64,000 bases of DNA from Pagrus major (GCF_040436345.1 NC_133237.1:24185749-24249748), one strand, 5' to 3'. Positions 11,801-39,977 are shown, numbered from the stretch's first letter. The notes: generated by a model not told the origin, from the sequence alone. Program-made: numbers and translations.

Positions 11801-14800
11801 CATTCAAACACACGATTAACGTTAAGATATCGGCCATAGAGTTGTCTGCCTTCTCTCTAATATAATGGAACTGGAGGGCTTGTGGTGCTCAAAGCATCAA
11901 GAAAGACATTTGAAAAACTAAACAGCAATGTCTTTGTCCAGAAATCATGACCCGGTTACTCAAGATAATCCACTGTGAGCAGTTTCATGGAGGAACTATT
12001 TTCTCTCTACCAAACAACAACCACCAATCGTATCACTGCACAGAAGCAGAGTGTTCATCTATTCAAGGATGAGAGGCTAGCTAACTAAGCTAAGTTGTCA
12101 CGAGCACGAACCCCTTGTCCATGATTAGAAACACTTTCTTCTGCACAATGATACAGTGTGTCTCAGTAGAAAGAAAATTTGTTTCTCCATGAAACTGCTT
12201 ACGACAAAAGTCTGTAGATCATGGGTAACCAGGTCATGATTTCTGGAAAGGGACATTTCTGTCTAGTTTTTCGTATGCATGTGTTTGGTGCTTTGAGCAC
12301 CACAAGCCAACTGCCATCCAGTTTCATTATATTTAAGAGAAGGCAGACATCTCTACTGCTGAAATCTCCAAAACACGCCAACTCAAACCCAAACAATCTG
12401 GATGAATATATAGCACACAGTGTAAGAGGTAGTTTTATTTTGAGGGGAACTGTCCCTTCAAGAGTCACCTTTAAGCAAAAACACTATCTGCCAAGCAGCT
12501 CATAAAAGCCATTCAAATTGCCAGCTTGGCAGCTGAGTGTGTATGACATGGTTGTGTGGTGATTTTTCTTGCCTAGAAAACATGATGCATCAACTTCAGA
12601 ACTGAATCAAACTGTCAAATGTCCACCTCCACAAGCCACTGTCATTAGTGCAGAGGGGCCGCATGTTTTGAAAGATGGCTTTTAACAGTCAAAGTGAGCA
12701 CCACCTGGATGCAAGGTAGCCGGACAAGTTTGTCAAGCATTCAAAACACCTTAAACTGGCCTCAAGGCAGAAGTCAATCAAAGAGGCCAAATAACAGCCA
12801 GAATGGTATTTGAAACGCACACTTTCATGAGCTGACTCCCTTAACATGTGTGCGTCTCTTTAGAAACCATTTCCCAAAATGAAAGAGCACTCTGGTGATC
12901 AATTTGGTCCCTGCGAAAACAGATGCAGTCTGAACAGAGGCTTTAAAAAACAGATAATAAGACAGTATGTTACTCACAGTTGTCAGATGGCAGAGAGAGT
13001 GTCTGTGGTCTTCCATCGGATACATTCTTGGTCTCATCCTGCTGGCCAAACAAGACGGAGCAGAACAAACAAAAAATGTCATGTCTGAAGCAGACAAATA
13101 AAAGAAGCAGGAGACACACAGGTGGGGTTGTTTGACACGTAAGGCCATTTACCAGTCCTGCTGCATAGTCTGGTACCAACTGATCAGACGTGAGGCCATT
13201 ATCCTCCACCTTGCCTCCATCTTCTTTCTTCACGTTGTTCTTTAAAGGACCAGGGCTGGTGGTTACAGAGAGGATTGCTGGCTTTGTGACTGCTGTGAAC
13301 ACAGAGATTAATTTACATTACATGCTGATATAATCCAGACTGTCACACGCGACGTTATTCTTGGTAACTTCTGGTGATAATCAAATGAATGCATCTTAAA
13401 GATATTTTTCTTACTGCAGGATGACATCACTAGGCCTTTGAAATACATTGTTTTAGAACAGCAACAATTATTCAACAGATTGACAACGATTAAAGGGTAA
13501 CTTCACCAATTTTACACAGTAAGTGTGTTTACAGGTCATGGGCAGTACGACTGCATATGTTAAAAAAGTAGTATGAAGCTTTTTGTGGCTCCAGAGGAAG
13601 CTGCAATCCTTAATCTGATAAACTGATAAACTGATAACCTCCAGTGATGTCACTCAGGGGCTAAATTGTATTGTGGGTAATGTAGGAGCCAGGTTTTGAA
13701 AAGGAAGAAGAATGCGTTGAATTAAAGGGCATTATCTCTGGTTCTGCTGTGAAGATTTTGATCCCTTGTTTATATTCTGTCCACAGTGAGTCCAACAGTG
13801 TTATAGCAGTACAATACAGACCAGCGGTCACTTTCCAAAATCTGGTGCCTACATTACCCAAAATGCAACTTAGCCACATCAGTGACTGGAAGCAATTTAT
13901 CAGATTACATGCAGCTTCCTCTGAAGCTACCAAAGACTGTATACTACTTATACTACTTATTCGCTGTAAGAACGCTTTAATGTGTTAAATTGGTGGAGTT
14001 ACCCTTTAAATTAATGAACAACTATTTTCAGTTTGACTAATTTTTTTTTAGGAAAGAAAAAGTCTCTGATATCAGTTTCTTAAATGTGAATATTTTCTGG
14101 TTTCTTTACTCCTTTATGACAGTAAACTGAACATCTTTGGGTTGTGGACAAAACAAGACTTTGTTTCTTTGGGAGACACCGATCGACATTTTTCACCATT
14201 TTCTAGACCAAACAACTAATCGATTAAACAAGGAGATAATCAGCAAATTAACTGACCATAACAATAACCATGTGTTGCAGCCTGACATTATTTTATTTTT
14301 CATTTTTCTGTGTCTATCTTACACTAACAACAGCCTTTCTACTGTCAACAACCACGTCACCCATCCATCTCCAATCCCCATTTCATATCCGATACAAAGC
14401 TGAGCATCAAGCTCGCACATGAAACAATATTTGAGTGCTCCATTAGACTGTGTGAATACCTTTGTCTCTCTGCATTCCTGGGTGCTGGCGCTCCGCTGGG
14501 CAGACAGCAGAATGATAGGCCCAGTCATTGTGTGTGAGGGCCCTGGGGCTGGAGGGGGGCAAGGAGCTGGGCCTCTCACCAGCCTTCTGGAAAGAGACAG
14601 AGTCCAGACCTGAGCCAGGGCTGCAGCCGGGGCCGGGGCCAGGCCGAGTGCCAGAGGGAGAGCAGGGGGCAGAGACGGCGGCTCGCACAGCGGCACAGAG
14701 CACGGGGGCATCTTCGTACGTGCAGCCGGGAGAGGGTCCATCCTGCCCATCCCGGCTCTCATCAGCCCCCTCCTCATCAGCATTACTGTCTGTGTCCATA

Positions 14801-17800
14801 GCCATTGAGGTGTCAGCCTGCAAAGCAGAAGCACGGGTGCAACATATAATCCCCATCCTACTGTATGTATGATTGTAATCTATAGTGATTATGACATGAT
14901 ACAATACTTAAAAAAAAATCTATGGTGGGTGCAGAATTAAACAAACGTCACACATCACAAGTAAATACTAATCTTCGCTGGGGATCAATGTGGACATTAA
15001 GCTTGATAGGAAACATTTAATTCGGTGGAAGAAAAGCCAATATCCACAATTAAGTTGATTATTTGACAACAACTTAAAAAAAGATTATCGGGGATTGTAG
15101 TCATGACTGGGGGGACTAATTGTAGGCTGAGCGTGTCACATGAAAACACGCTCGTACAGATGTCGCAATTTGACCGCTGTGGTAGTAAATTATTGCCTTT
15201 GAATGCCTCCGTCCCTTTCCTGCGGTGCAGCGTTGACTCCGCAGACAGACTGTGTGAAGCCCTTTACACCTCAGACGTGTCTCCACTTGTATATTAGGTT
15301 ATCTGACTGCATGTAACTAGTTTTAACATACGCACTCGTTCCTTTCGGTGAGGTTTTTTTTTTTTTTTTTTTTTTTTTAGTCGATGGCGCCCGGAGTACA
15401 AAAAAAAAAAAAAAAAAAAATTACCTTGTGTGCGACTGCGTGTCCAAGACCCAGCAGTCGAGCACAAGAGCGCACGAAAGCCCGCCCCACTCCTGAGAGA
15501 AGAGCCGCTTGTATGGCTTTCACCCATCGCACTGCATTTCACATAACTTTCACCGAGACACGGTCACAAAAACACCATGCCCCCTCCTCCTCCTCCTCCT
15601 CCGAGGCTCTCAGCCCTGCGTGATTTCCATCTCGGCTCACATTAAACAGGGCGATGTGCTCGGTGCGTCCCCGCGCCGCCCCGCACCGCGCCGCGCCGCG
15701 CAGGCCTGTGCTTGATTGATAATTCTAACAGACGGGAGTACAGAAAGGGCCGATGGGAGGCGTTTTTTTTGCGGGGAGGTGGTGGAGGGGAGGGGGGGAG
15801 GTTTCTCTCAAATTTCCTCCAAAGTGCGCATGGAGTTGGGAGCCGCGGTAAAGACCTCGCCATTGTGTCTGAGGTCTTTAACGGAGCGCTTCCCGGGCCG
15901 AGCCGAGCCGAGCCGAGCCGAGCCGCGGTAAAGAAGAAGAAGAAAAAAAAAAAAAAACCCCGAGCTTTAACTCGACGTGCTTATCAACGCTGCACTCCGA
16001 TCGGAGCGAACAACATCGCCTCGATCACCTCGTCTACTTTGACTTTGCACCGGGTCAACGATGAACAGTGGGGGGAAAAAAAGCGACTGAAAGAGTAACG
16101 CGAAATGAGTCCGTTATCGGACACGGTACTGTCTAAATGTGACCCTCGTATTCAGGTAAAAAAAAAAAAAAAAAAAAACCTGGACAACAAGCACCGAGAA
16201 AGCACAGTCTCCAAGTATCCACACGCACTCGTTTTATTATGTTTTTTTTGTAGTGACACAAGCCTTTCAGAGAACAAAGTCAATTTGATCTCAGCTTAAC
16301 CCAAATCGGATAGAGAGCATCCGCCTGCTGTCGTGGACGAACAGTTTGCGGTCGCTTTGCGTTAGTTCGGGTCTCACAGTGTTACCGCCTCACGCACGCA
16401 TTTCAGTACTTCGCAGTGATGTGGCTCCCTCCGAAAAATACTGTCAACATGCAGTTTGCCAGACACGCAGAAGTGATGCCATGGGGCCGTGCGGGACGAG
16501 AGAGAGAGAGAGAGGCCACAACACCAAGCATTAGACGTGACCGGGCTTGGCTTTGCGTGTCCGACAATGGATCTAGGGGTTCGACTTTATGCACTGCGTC
16601 GGCAAATCGTCCATCAGTCGAAAAACAGATGCAGTTTGCACGCGTGAACTGATCGTAGCTTTATTGTGAGTTACTTTAGCGTCGATTTTAATCGTGTTGG
16701 ATGCGGGTTTGTGCGGGACAAAACATAGTGATGGGCAGATCTTAAAGTCAGACGGGAAAGGGGGTGAAATCTCGTCGCGGGCAGACAAAATATGTGTCGG
16801 GACATGTATGCAGCTGGTGACGTTTAGTGTGTCGCCTGAGATGTCCGTGCTCGTTTCTGTCAGGGGGGGAAAAAACAACAAACAAAACAACAATCAACAA
16901 CCAACAATGTCCCAGCGTCCCCCGTCAGGCTCCTACATCCGCGGTGTTTCAGACTTTTTTTTTTTTTTTTTTCCTCTCCTTCACCCACTCCCACATTTAC
17001 AAGCCCGTGACAATAAACGCGTGAATTTCCGGCCCCGGCTTTAAAAAATAAAACCCTCAACGGCACGCCGGTGTGCGTCGCCGCTTTTATTCTGGAGGCG
17101 GATTCGCTCCGCTTCCGGCCAACGCTCCTCTCGTGCCTCGCTAGCTTGCCGGAGCCCTCCCCCCCGCCTCCCGCCGCCTCCTCCCCTCCGCTCAACGCCG
17201 AGTTTGGGGCTCGAAAAGCGCTTTCTGCTGCTTGATAATGGTGGCTCGGGTTGTTGCGGACGGGCAGGACGGTGCAACTTTTCCCCGTCTCTTATTTCCG
17301 CCCCCCCCCCCGCCCGCCCCGCTTAAACTTCTCCGCTGCGTGAAACGAGCCACGCTCTGACTCCACGCGCACCTTCTGTTTTTTTTTTCTCCTCGGTAGC
17401 GCTCGAGCGAGGTCCAACCGCCGCTCCCCGTCTGCGGCAGTTTTTTGGGTGCACTTGCAAATCACTCCCCTCACCACTCCCCGTGTACACACACACACAC
17501 ACACACACGCACAGGCAGACACACACAGAGAAAAGGACGTTTTTCTCTTTGCAACACCACACACTGCCCGTGCCTTGCTTTTTTATTTAATTTTTTTTAT
17601 CTCCACCTGTTAATTTTGGTAACATGTGATGTGACAATGAGACAACATCCCTCCTCCTCCTCCGTCCCTCGCATCAATCTCAACATACCTCCAAATCCTC
17701 CTCGTCCGGGTCCACGGGACCGAAAGCGCTGTCCCCGTTGCTCAGGTCGGAATGACTCGCTTCTTCCACCGCGCTCCTTCTCGCAGCCGTCGCCAACGAG

Positions 17801-18051
17801 CCATCGTCCTTTTTTCTGCTTCTCCGCTGAACCTTGGCGGCGTTCCGGTAAGAAATGGAGCCCTTGTAGTTAACTTTCAGCACGGTTTGTTCCTGAATCA
17901 GTTTCTCCAGTTCTGCGCAGGTTCGGTCGGGCTCGGACCCGTGTCGTCTCCGGACCATTCGGCAAATCCTCTCCAAGTCCGGCCGGGCTTTTCGCGACCG
18001 CAGCGAGTCGATAGTGTCCAGGATCCACTCGCGGTACTTGGATTCAGACAT
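8801..18051 (-). CDS. samd1: SAM domain-containing protein 1, CpG-island-binding repressor
   Basis: Chromatin protein that in mammals binds unmethylated CpG islands through an N-terminal winged helix and represses genes together with KDM1A and L3MBTL3. Seven coding exons in minus order: 17689-18051, 14580-14817, 13153-13292, 12978-13038, 10319-10400, 9881-9995, 8801-8947. They sum to 1146 bases, 381 aa plus stop, with every phase matching. The winged helix lies at about residues 5-75 ([45 protein letters not shown]). The SAM domain lies at about 303-376 ([47 protein letters not shown]). The middle is acidic and Ser/Pro-rich. Human SAMD1 is about 540 aa with long Ala/Pro-rich tracts, and these are absent here. 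I chose the start MSESKYREW because the upstream in-frame Lys-rich extension is low-complexity A-tract translation. It is followed by prkaca on the same strand, as in human. Confidence 0.93.
11584..12457. mobile_element. Fold-back MITE, family A, in samd1 intron
   Basis: The left end is AGGGGACAGTTCACCCTAAA after TTAA (11580-11583). The right end is TTTTGAGGGGAACTGTCCCT before TCAA (a decayed TTAA). The internal halves are inverted copies (tgacccggttactcaagata versus catgggtaaccaggtcatga), total 874 bases. Non-coding, and it shares sequence with 3180-3833. Confidence 0.85.
13494..14005. mobile_element. Fold-back MITE, family B, with intact TTAA on both sides
   Basis: The ends AGGGTAACTTCACCAATTTT and AAATTGGTGGAGTTACCCT are inverted, flanked by TTAA at 13490-13493 and 14006-14009. 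The inner palindrome continues to near 13750 (gtaatgtaggagccag versus ctggtgcctacattac). It is 512 bases long. TTAA target sites are used by piggyBac and Kolobok transposons. The AGG termini favour a Kolobok-type source, by inference. Confidence 0.85.
14012..14283. repeat. 'gggctgcaactaacg' family copy 2
   Basis: Reverse-oriented copy ending in tgttgcagcctg, with cattttctagaccaaacaactaatcgatta and the 'cttaaatgtgaatattttctgg' core. It abuts the family B fold-back element. Confidence 0.6.
15898..15925. repeat. GAGCC pentamer array
   Basis: Five to six tandem copies of GAGCC within the samd1 CpG-rich region, followed by an AAG/A tract. Confidence 0.85.
17486..17528. repeat. AC microsatellite in samd1 intron 1
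   Basis: About twelve AC units, an interruption, then a second short AC run. Confidence 0.9.
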
Positions 18052-18069
18052 CTTTTTTTTTTTTTTTTG

Positions 18070-19324
18070 TTGCTCGGTTGCTTCGCTTTCTTTTTGCTTT
18101 TTTTTTTTCTCCTTACCTTGGTGCGTCAACCTTGTGCGTTACACACGGTGTTTTTCGTGAGCCGCGGTCCGAGCCCAACTGAGAAGCGGAAACCTCGCTG
18201 TACGCCTCCTGCGTTTGCGTGTGCGCTTAAGGTGGACCGACGGAGTTGCAGGGAAAAGTTTCACTCGAGAGGGCTTTTTAAGGTGGTATTTGCAGTCCGG
18301 GACGGGGACGAGGGCGCGCACCCGGGCCCGTGTGCGCCACATGGGTGCAAAAGGTGTTTTTTTTTAATATTTATTTATTTAATTTTATGTACCTTTTAAA
18401 GGCTGAGAGGGAGTCATTACATTTAAATATACACAGTCCTTTTTAAGCGTATATGACTATAAACATGAGCCTTGGGTTTAAGACCCAGAGGCTAGCTGGG
18501 GAATTTTGGGCCCCATGTGTTGCCCTATCACAACACAAAACTATGAAATAATTAATTAAGTAGACAATAAAAGTATTATTATTTGTTTTCTGACAGTGTT
18601 AATGGTTTGATTACCTCAGTAAATATATGGTAAGACATTCACAAAATGTCTTAAGCTTGTAAATGAGCAATTTTCAATTGGGTTTTTTAACATACCTATA
18701 ATTTATGCCGTCCTAAAATTACAAAGTTATCTGTGAAGCATTTGCCTTCATGTTGATTTAATGTGCATGTACATTTATTACATCCCTCTTGGACAGATTA
18801 ACTCATCTGTAGTCCCTTCCATGCATCTCATTATTGTCCAATTATCAATTAATAAATGACTTCAGAACTTTTCACTCCTTAATCGAGTTCCATTCATTGA
18901 TGGATTTATTCGTTATGAGATCTTTTACTTTATATTAATTGCTTTCCAACCATCTGGATGGCTGTCTGGGCCCTCCACATATTACCGAGGCAGACAGATG
19001 CAACTCTGAAAAGGATTTCACCGAGGATGGGAATACATTTTGAGAGAGGTGCTGAAAGCTGGCTGGTAATTGATCCTGGACTGTGACAGGATGAACACAA
19101 CACTGCATTATTCAAATGCACCTGCCAGCCTCTTAAAACACTCACAGTAACAGACTGGACAGCAAAAATACAGCATTCCCCCTCACCTACCAACAAGTAC
19201 GTTCCCTCTGATCCAGCCAATGAGAGCAACCCCAAGCTGCGATAATACGTGTCATAAAAAAACATGTTTAATGTGACATGGTGCAAAGGGAAGAGAGGGT
19301 TTAGATATAAGCCAGACATATTAG
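18070..19324. other. Intergenic region upstream of samd1 and downstream of prkaca
   Basis: The first 300 bases are the GC-rich samd1 upstream flank. The rest (18360-19324) is AT-rich with no exon, repeat or RNA gene that I can support. Confidence 0.5.
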
Positions 19325-22200
19325 TCTTAACAAGTAAAAGTTTATTGGAATGATACATTTTGCAAAATATTACTTTATGTATATTTTTTTAACATACTCA
19401 TTGTGTTCTAAGGGTATCTGTCAAGTTCTCCAGAGGGTAAGATAGTTAAGACTGTCAAAGGCAAGGATATACAGTATTGTTTCCCAAAAGGTACAATAGA
19501 CTACACAATCACTGTACCCAGGTCATGAGGAAAAGATTAATGTCTGTTTTTGCTTTTTTTGCTTTTTTTTTGAAAATACAATTAGAAAATATGAACACAA
19601 AACATCTCAGATGTAAAAAGTGTTATGTCTGAATGAAGAGTGTGTGGAAACTTGATGAAAATAGAAGGCAAACACAGGAGAAAAACTCAAAAATTAGCAC
19701 AGAGCAGTTGATAGTTTTTAGTTGATAGAAGAGAACTAAAGACAGTTGACCAGAAGTTTTGTATGGGAAACAGAAATACATTTTTACAAAAGCCATTGTG
19801 ATGGCCTCCGTGTCTGAAGTGGATCAAGTGGCGTTGCCTTCTACCCACCAACTCTGATTAGTCATTTGTCAGAACATAAATGTCAAAGATATTACATGTG
19901 CTCTCTTGTCTTAAGAGTTTCTAAATAATTAGCACAAATCAATTAAATAGATTTGAAAGGTTGCGGCATGTGCTTCACTATTTGCAAAAGACTGGACAGG
20001 TTGGTTGGTGATCCACTGCATTGTTCAATGTGATGCTCTAACAAATCAAAGGTTACACAGCGATGAGACTGTCGGCTGTGGAAACAATTTCTCAAAACAC
20101 GTCTCAGGTCCAGGAGGTGCCTTGCCGTTGGGTTGCTTTACCACATGCAAGAAAAACCAAGCTCACCAGAGAAACATGTATTATACAAAACACACATCAT
20201 GTTTCCAAACAGCATTGAAACATCTCCATCAGACAATTCAAGACATTCAAAAAGGTATCCTGCGTTTGATCTCAATTACATTAAGAGACTGCCAAAATAA
20301 TTACTCAAGCCTACTGAAATCATTACAGTCGAAAAACATTCTCAAAAATGTCATGTTACAAGACTTTATGACAAAAAGATCGATGCACATCAAACAATTC
20401 ACAGAAGCTTTTCAGTGAGATGGACAAAGTCTAGCACCTAGGGCCTATGGAGGGTGGGGCTGGGCGGGGGCGAAAAACGAACATCCTTCATCGAACCAAA
20501 ACAATGTGTTCAGTCAACAAACCAGCAATAAGATTTGGTCTGCGATTGTCTTGCATCCACAGAAATAAACTTGGCAAAAGGGGACAGCTTTAGGATAGCT
20601 TCCTTTGTTTAATTTGTTACATAGAAAGCTTGAAAACGGAAACAAAACACTCCAATCTCAACAGTCTCAAAAATTTGGTTGGACTGCAAAATTATCTGAA
20701 GGTGTTACATGTACGGTATATACAAGAGAGAGGGGAAGGAGAAAAAAATAAACAATTATCCAGGTGAGAAGCACAGGTTCAGTGACAATTATCAGAAAAC
20801 TGTTGCCCTACAACTGAATGATGAAAAAAGCCCAGAAGGTTTAACTGGGTCTTATTCCATCTTCAAAATAGAGCAGCTGAGAGTCCATTTTAATAGTTAA
20901 GCATGTTATCCATGATCTCGGGTACCTCAGCACAAATAAAGCATAATGCTCTGCCATCTTTCTTTAAAAGTGATATTGTACAAAAATAACATGCACATTT
21001 TGTTGAAACGTTTTGCTACTTTTTTGCGTATTAAAATCCACCACCATCATCGTTACATACAGAAAACTTTGCAATGTTCTCAGTTTGCAAATTTGGCAGA
21101 ATTTATATTTGTTTATTTATGAAATCTTAATTCAGTTTCACAGCTATGAGACAATGTTGAAAAAGATGGATATTTTCGTATCTCATATATATATATATTT
21201 ATATATATATGAATAAATGTACTATGAATTAAATAAACAATAGTCAGGAGTGTGACCACAATGTTAGTTGCTGCTAAATAGCAGCTCTTTAAACCCACCC
21301 TTGAGCACTAAATAACACACAAGCACAGAGATCGACATAAAAGGACAAAATGATCACCAATAGGATTTCTTAAAATGCTCTAATAAATTCAGCTAAGAGA
21401 AAGACAGACTTAAATGCAGACCTCATTTTTACGATTTCTCACCGGTCCCCACAAGGAGTAAGACCTTGATGAATTTTACTGTGATAAATTATTTTCACTC
21501 TGATCAAAGAGGTCACCACTGCTTCAACTGCGTGCAGTGAGTGCATCATCTACCCAATAATCATGCCACATTGAGCAGACAAAGGCAGGTGCAGAGAGTT
21601 TTCAAGCTTTAAACCAAACGGGCACAAGGGCTGATGCCACCATGGCCAAAGCTCTGCACCAATGCTTTCGACACAGTTTTCCAACCAGTTGGCATTATGA
21701 TAGGCACATCTGTTGGACTTGGTATTGCTTGGACAGATTCAGGATGGAGAGATGGCGGGGGAACCAGGGTGACAAGATACAACAATCACTCTTTGAGAAG
21801 CTTGTAGAGGGCCCGTTCAAAAAAGGAGCCTAGCAGATTCAGTACCTTAACAGAAAATCAATGCCTCAACCTGCAAAGACTGAAAACATGTCGTTACACC
21901 ATCAGTAAGATACAGCCACAACCTACGTCAGTTCTCCTCGAGCCCCTGCCACAAACACAAGAGGGATAAATAAAATGAATAGGTAACAGTTGAGAAACAA
22001 TCAGAAAAGGCAACACTGCTGGTTCTGTTGGATCTTTCTTCGCTTTGCCTACCTTTCAACTGGGGGGATTTTACATTGTTGTCGTCGTTACAAATAAGCA
22101 AGTTAGCAGTCCACCCTAGCGCTTCCTTTCTTCTGACCCCCTTTTACTTTCTAAATACCTGTCTCTGTCTCGCTCTCTCTCCGCTACTCATGGTTGGAAT
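19325..22200 (-). terminator. Long prkaca 3' UTR (predicted)
   Basis: After the prkaca stop at 22201 there is no coding exon on either strand for 2.9 kb. A minus-strand AATAAA (plus TTTATT, 19341-19346) in an A/T-rich context is a good end signal. If it is used, the 3' UTR is about 2.87 kb. A 137-codon open frame on the opposite strand at 20005-20418 has no family features and I do not call it. Confidence 0.4.
21185..21210. repeat. TA microsatellite
   Basis: Short TA run inside the predicted prkaca 3' UTR. Confidence 0.85.
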
Positions 22201-37989
<15,789 letters not shown>

Positions 37990-39130
37990 GATGGCAGGCT
38001 GATGGTGGAGTCCCTGGGCTCGGACTGAGTCTTCCTTCACAAGTCGCTGAGAGATGCTACACAGCTAACGCAGTCGGCTGGGCTCAATGAAGCTGACAGC
38101 TAGCTACTAGCTAACAGCTATCATTATTAACTAACCAGCGTAAATATATTTCCTCCGATATCTTCCCCTGGTGTGTTTCGAAAACTCCAACCAAGCGAGT
38201 ATATCCAAATATGCAGCTAACACTAACGCCTTAGGTTAGCTAGGCTAGCACACTAGCTAACTCTAGTGGAGATGGTCAGTTGGTGTTAGCTTTGCAGTGC
38301 TAACTCGTCAAATTCCAAGCGAGCACCGGTGAATTAAGATGTCAGTCGACTGTCCTTTATTTCCAGAGGTGGCTTGGTGTATCAAAAAATCCCAATCCAG
38401 AGCGTTAGACGGACCGTCGAAAGCTGTTTCCGTCTATCTAACCAGCAGGCTAGCGTTAGCTTTTAGCGTCCCTCGCCGTCGTATCCTGGCCTGAACTAAC
38501 CAGGTGCTATCTCTGTGAAAGGCAGGCCTTTTCAGTTAAAAACCTGGATAACAAAAGTGCTGCCCGGGTTATTCGGTTTTTCCGCTGTTGGTTGTTTCAA
38601 ATGGAAACCTCTCCATTCGCTTCCAGACCAGGCATCAAGTGCAATGGCTTCCTGGGACCGACCATCTGATAGTCGATTCCTAAGATCAACAGACCCCTTC
38701 CATTAATCTTCAGACCGCAAGGGAAACTCCAGTCATCCATCCACTGGTCCCGCCCCTCGCCGGCTCTGATTGGTTACAGGCACAGCTACTTAGCCGACAG
38801 ACGTCACATATCGCGTGCTGATTGGATAAGCGTCGATATATCCAGTCATTGCGTTGATGCGATTCGTCTGTCAAATAGGTTTGTCCCGCCTCCCGGACTT
38901 GCTAATAACCAAAACGCCCATTAACAGTAACTGTTTGTTCCTTCTTCCTTTTTAATTACCAGCTGATTTTATGTATCAGATTGATTTTCGTGCAGGACAT
39001 AAATGAAACGCAGCAGCATCTCGCAGCCTTCATCCTATTTGCAGAGCAGTATTTCCCCAGAGCCAGCTCTGTATCCTAGCCACCCCTTTTACCCGACTGA
39101 TCTGTGATTGGATGTGACGTTAACACAGGC
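37990..39130 (-). promoter_or_regulatory. prkaca: prkaca promoter and 5' UTR region
   Basis: Upstream of the prkaca ATG on its strand. It contains inverted CCAAT boxes (plus ATTGG at 38769-38773, 38821-38825 and 39107-39111), a GC box near 38751 (cccgcccctcgcc), and near-consensus cAMP-response elements at 38799-38807 (AGACGTCAC) and 39115-39122 (TGACGTTA). Several copies of 'tagctaac'-like sequence occur at 38090-38290. The transcription start is not determined. Confidence 0.5.
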
Positions 39131-39404
39131 TATTTTTAGTAAAATGTGAGAAATATAAGGGGATACTCACACTGATATTTGTGTTACAGCGCTGCCTCTC
39201 TGTTGTGTTTAACCTTATGATGGATTTAAGTTATTTTGTTTTTTTTTGGTACATTCTTGACAAGGATACGTTTTCAGCACAGATGCATTCAAAAGTGGTT
39301 TATATTCAGTTTTCCTGCTTCTGTGATCAAAATTGAAACAAAGTGAAGACAATTTAGCTAAATGAAACACAGTCCTCTCTGTCACACAATCATACACAGA
39401 TGCA

Positions 39405-39977
39405 TAACAAATACAATGTTATTTTATTTGGAACACAACACTGCAAAAATGGAGGAAGTGATTTAGCCCATACGAAGCCCATTCAAAACCCTAAGGGGGA
39501 AAAAGTTTAAGTGCAAAAGGAATTTAAACCTAAAAATATAATGGCAGAATATCAAATTCCTGTACAGCAATATATTGCAATTGATTTGCCTATTGCTTCA
39601 GTGCTTAAATGCTCTGAAATGGGTACAAATCAGTTCTGCACCAACAAAAGCAGGAAGGTGAATCACACATCAGCTTTGTGATTTGTTTCACTTCACTGTT
39701 TCCCTCCCATGACTTGAAATACTTCAACATTGGTTGCAACATCATGGTAAGGAACTCCCCATCTATAATTGAGCATTACACTGGTGGTGAGTTGTTCATA
39801 ATCTTCCTCATCTTCCTTGGAACAAACACTCATCTGAAGCCAAAGGAGAGAGTTCATTCTTGACAAGCTTCAGTTAAATACGGGCAGCTGTAAGGCAAAA
39901 TGTCTGTACATCCACACTAGAATGTCCACAGGCATTCTTCAAAAATAAGGTCTCATACTGTCGGGCATGGGTCGTCT
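39405..39977 (-). terminator. asf1b 3' UTR and poly(A) signal
   Basis: The minus-strand sequence after the asf1b stop contains AATAAA (plus TTTATT at 39423-39428), predicting a 3' UTR of about 570 bases. No other gene is seen between this end and the prkaca promoter. Confidence 0.5.

Larger units (their letters stand above)
15420..18350. promoter_or_regulatory. CpG-rich island over samd1 exon 1 and promoter
   Basis: This is the densest run of CpG dinucleotides and GC-rich sequence in the window. It spans samd1 exon 1, its 5' leader and the start of intron 1. It is broken by many A and T homopolymers (for example 15354-15378, 15400-15420, 16953-16972 and the A-rich leader at 18053-18068), an AC microsatellite and a GAGCC pentamer array. 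A CpG island at the promoter of a CpG-island-binding protein would permit self-regulation, but that is inference. Open frames on the plus strand here are by-products of high GC content. Confidence 0.6.

Noticed and set aside
14319-14904. 171-aa and 153-aa minus-strand frames and a 114-aa plus-strand frame
   Set aside because: Only the part 14580-14817 in one frame is real (samd1 exon 2). The rest runs past its splice sites or is a shadow frame.
17445-18399. Plus-strand frames of 142 and 215 aa
   Set aside because: Antisense to samd1 exon 1 and its promoter. They have no family features and arise from high GC and homopolymers.
20005-20418. 137-aa plus-strand frame
   Set aside because: Lies in the predicted prkaca 3' UTR, on the opposite strand, with no recognisable motif, splice sites or codon bias.
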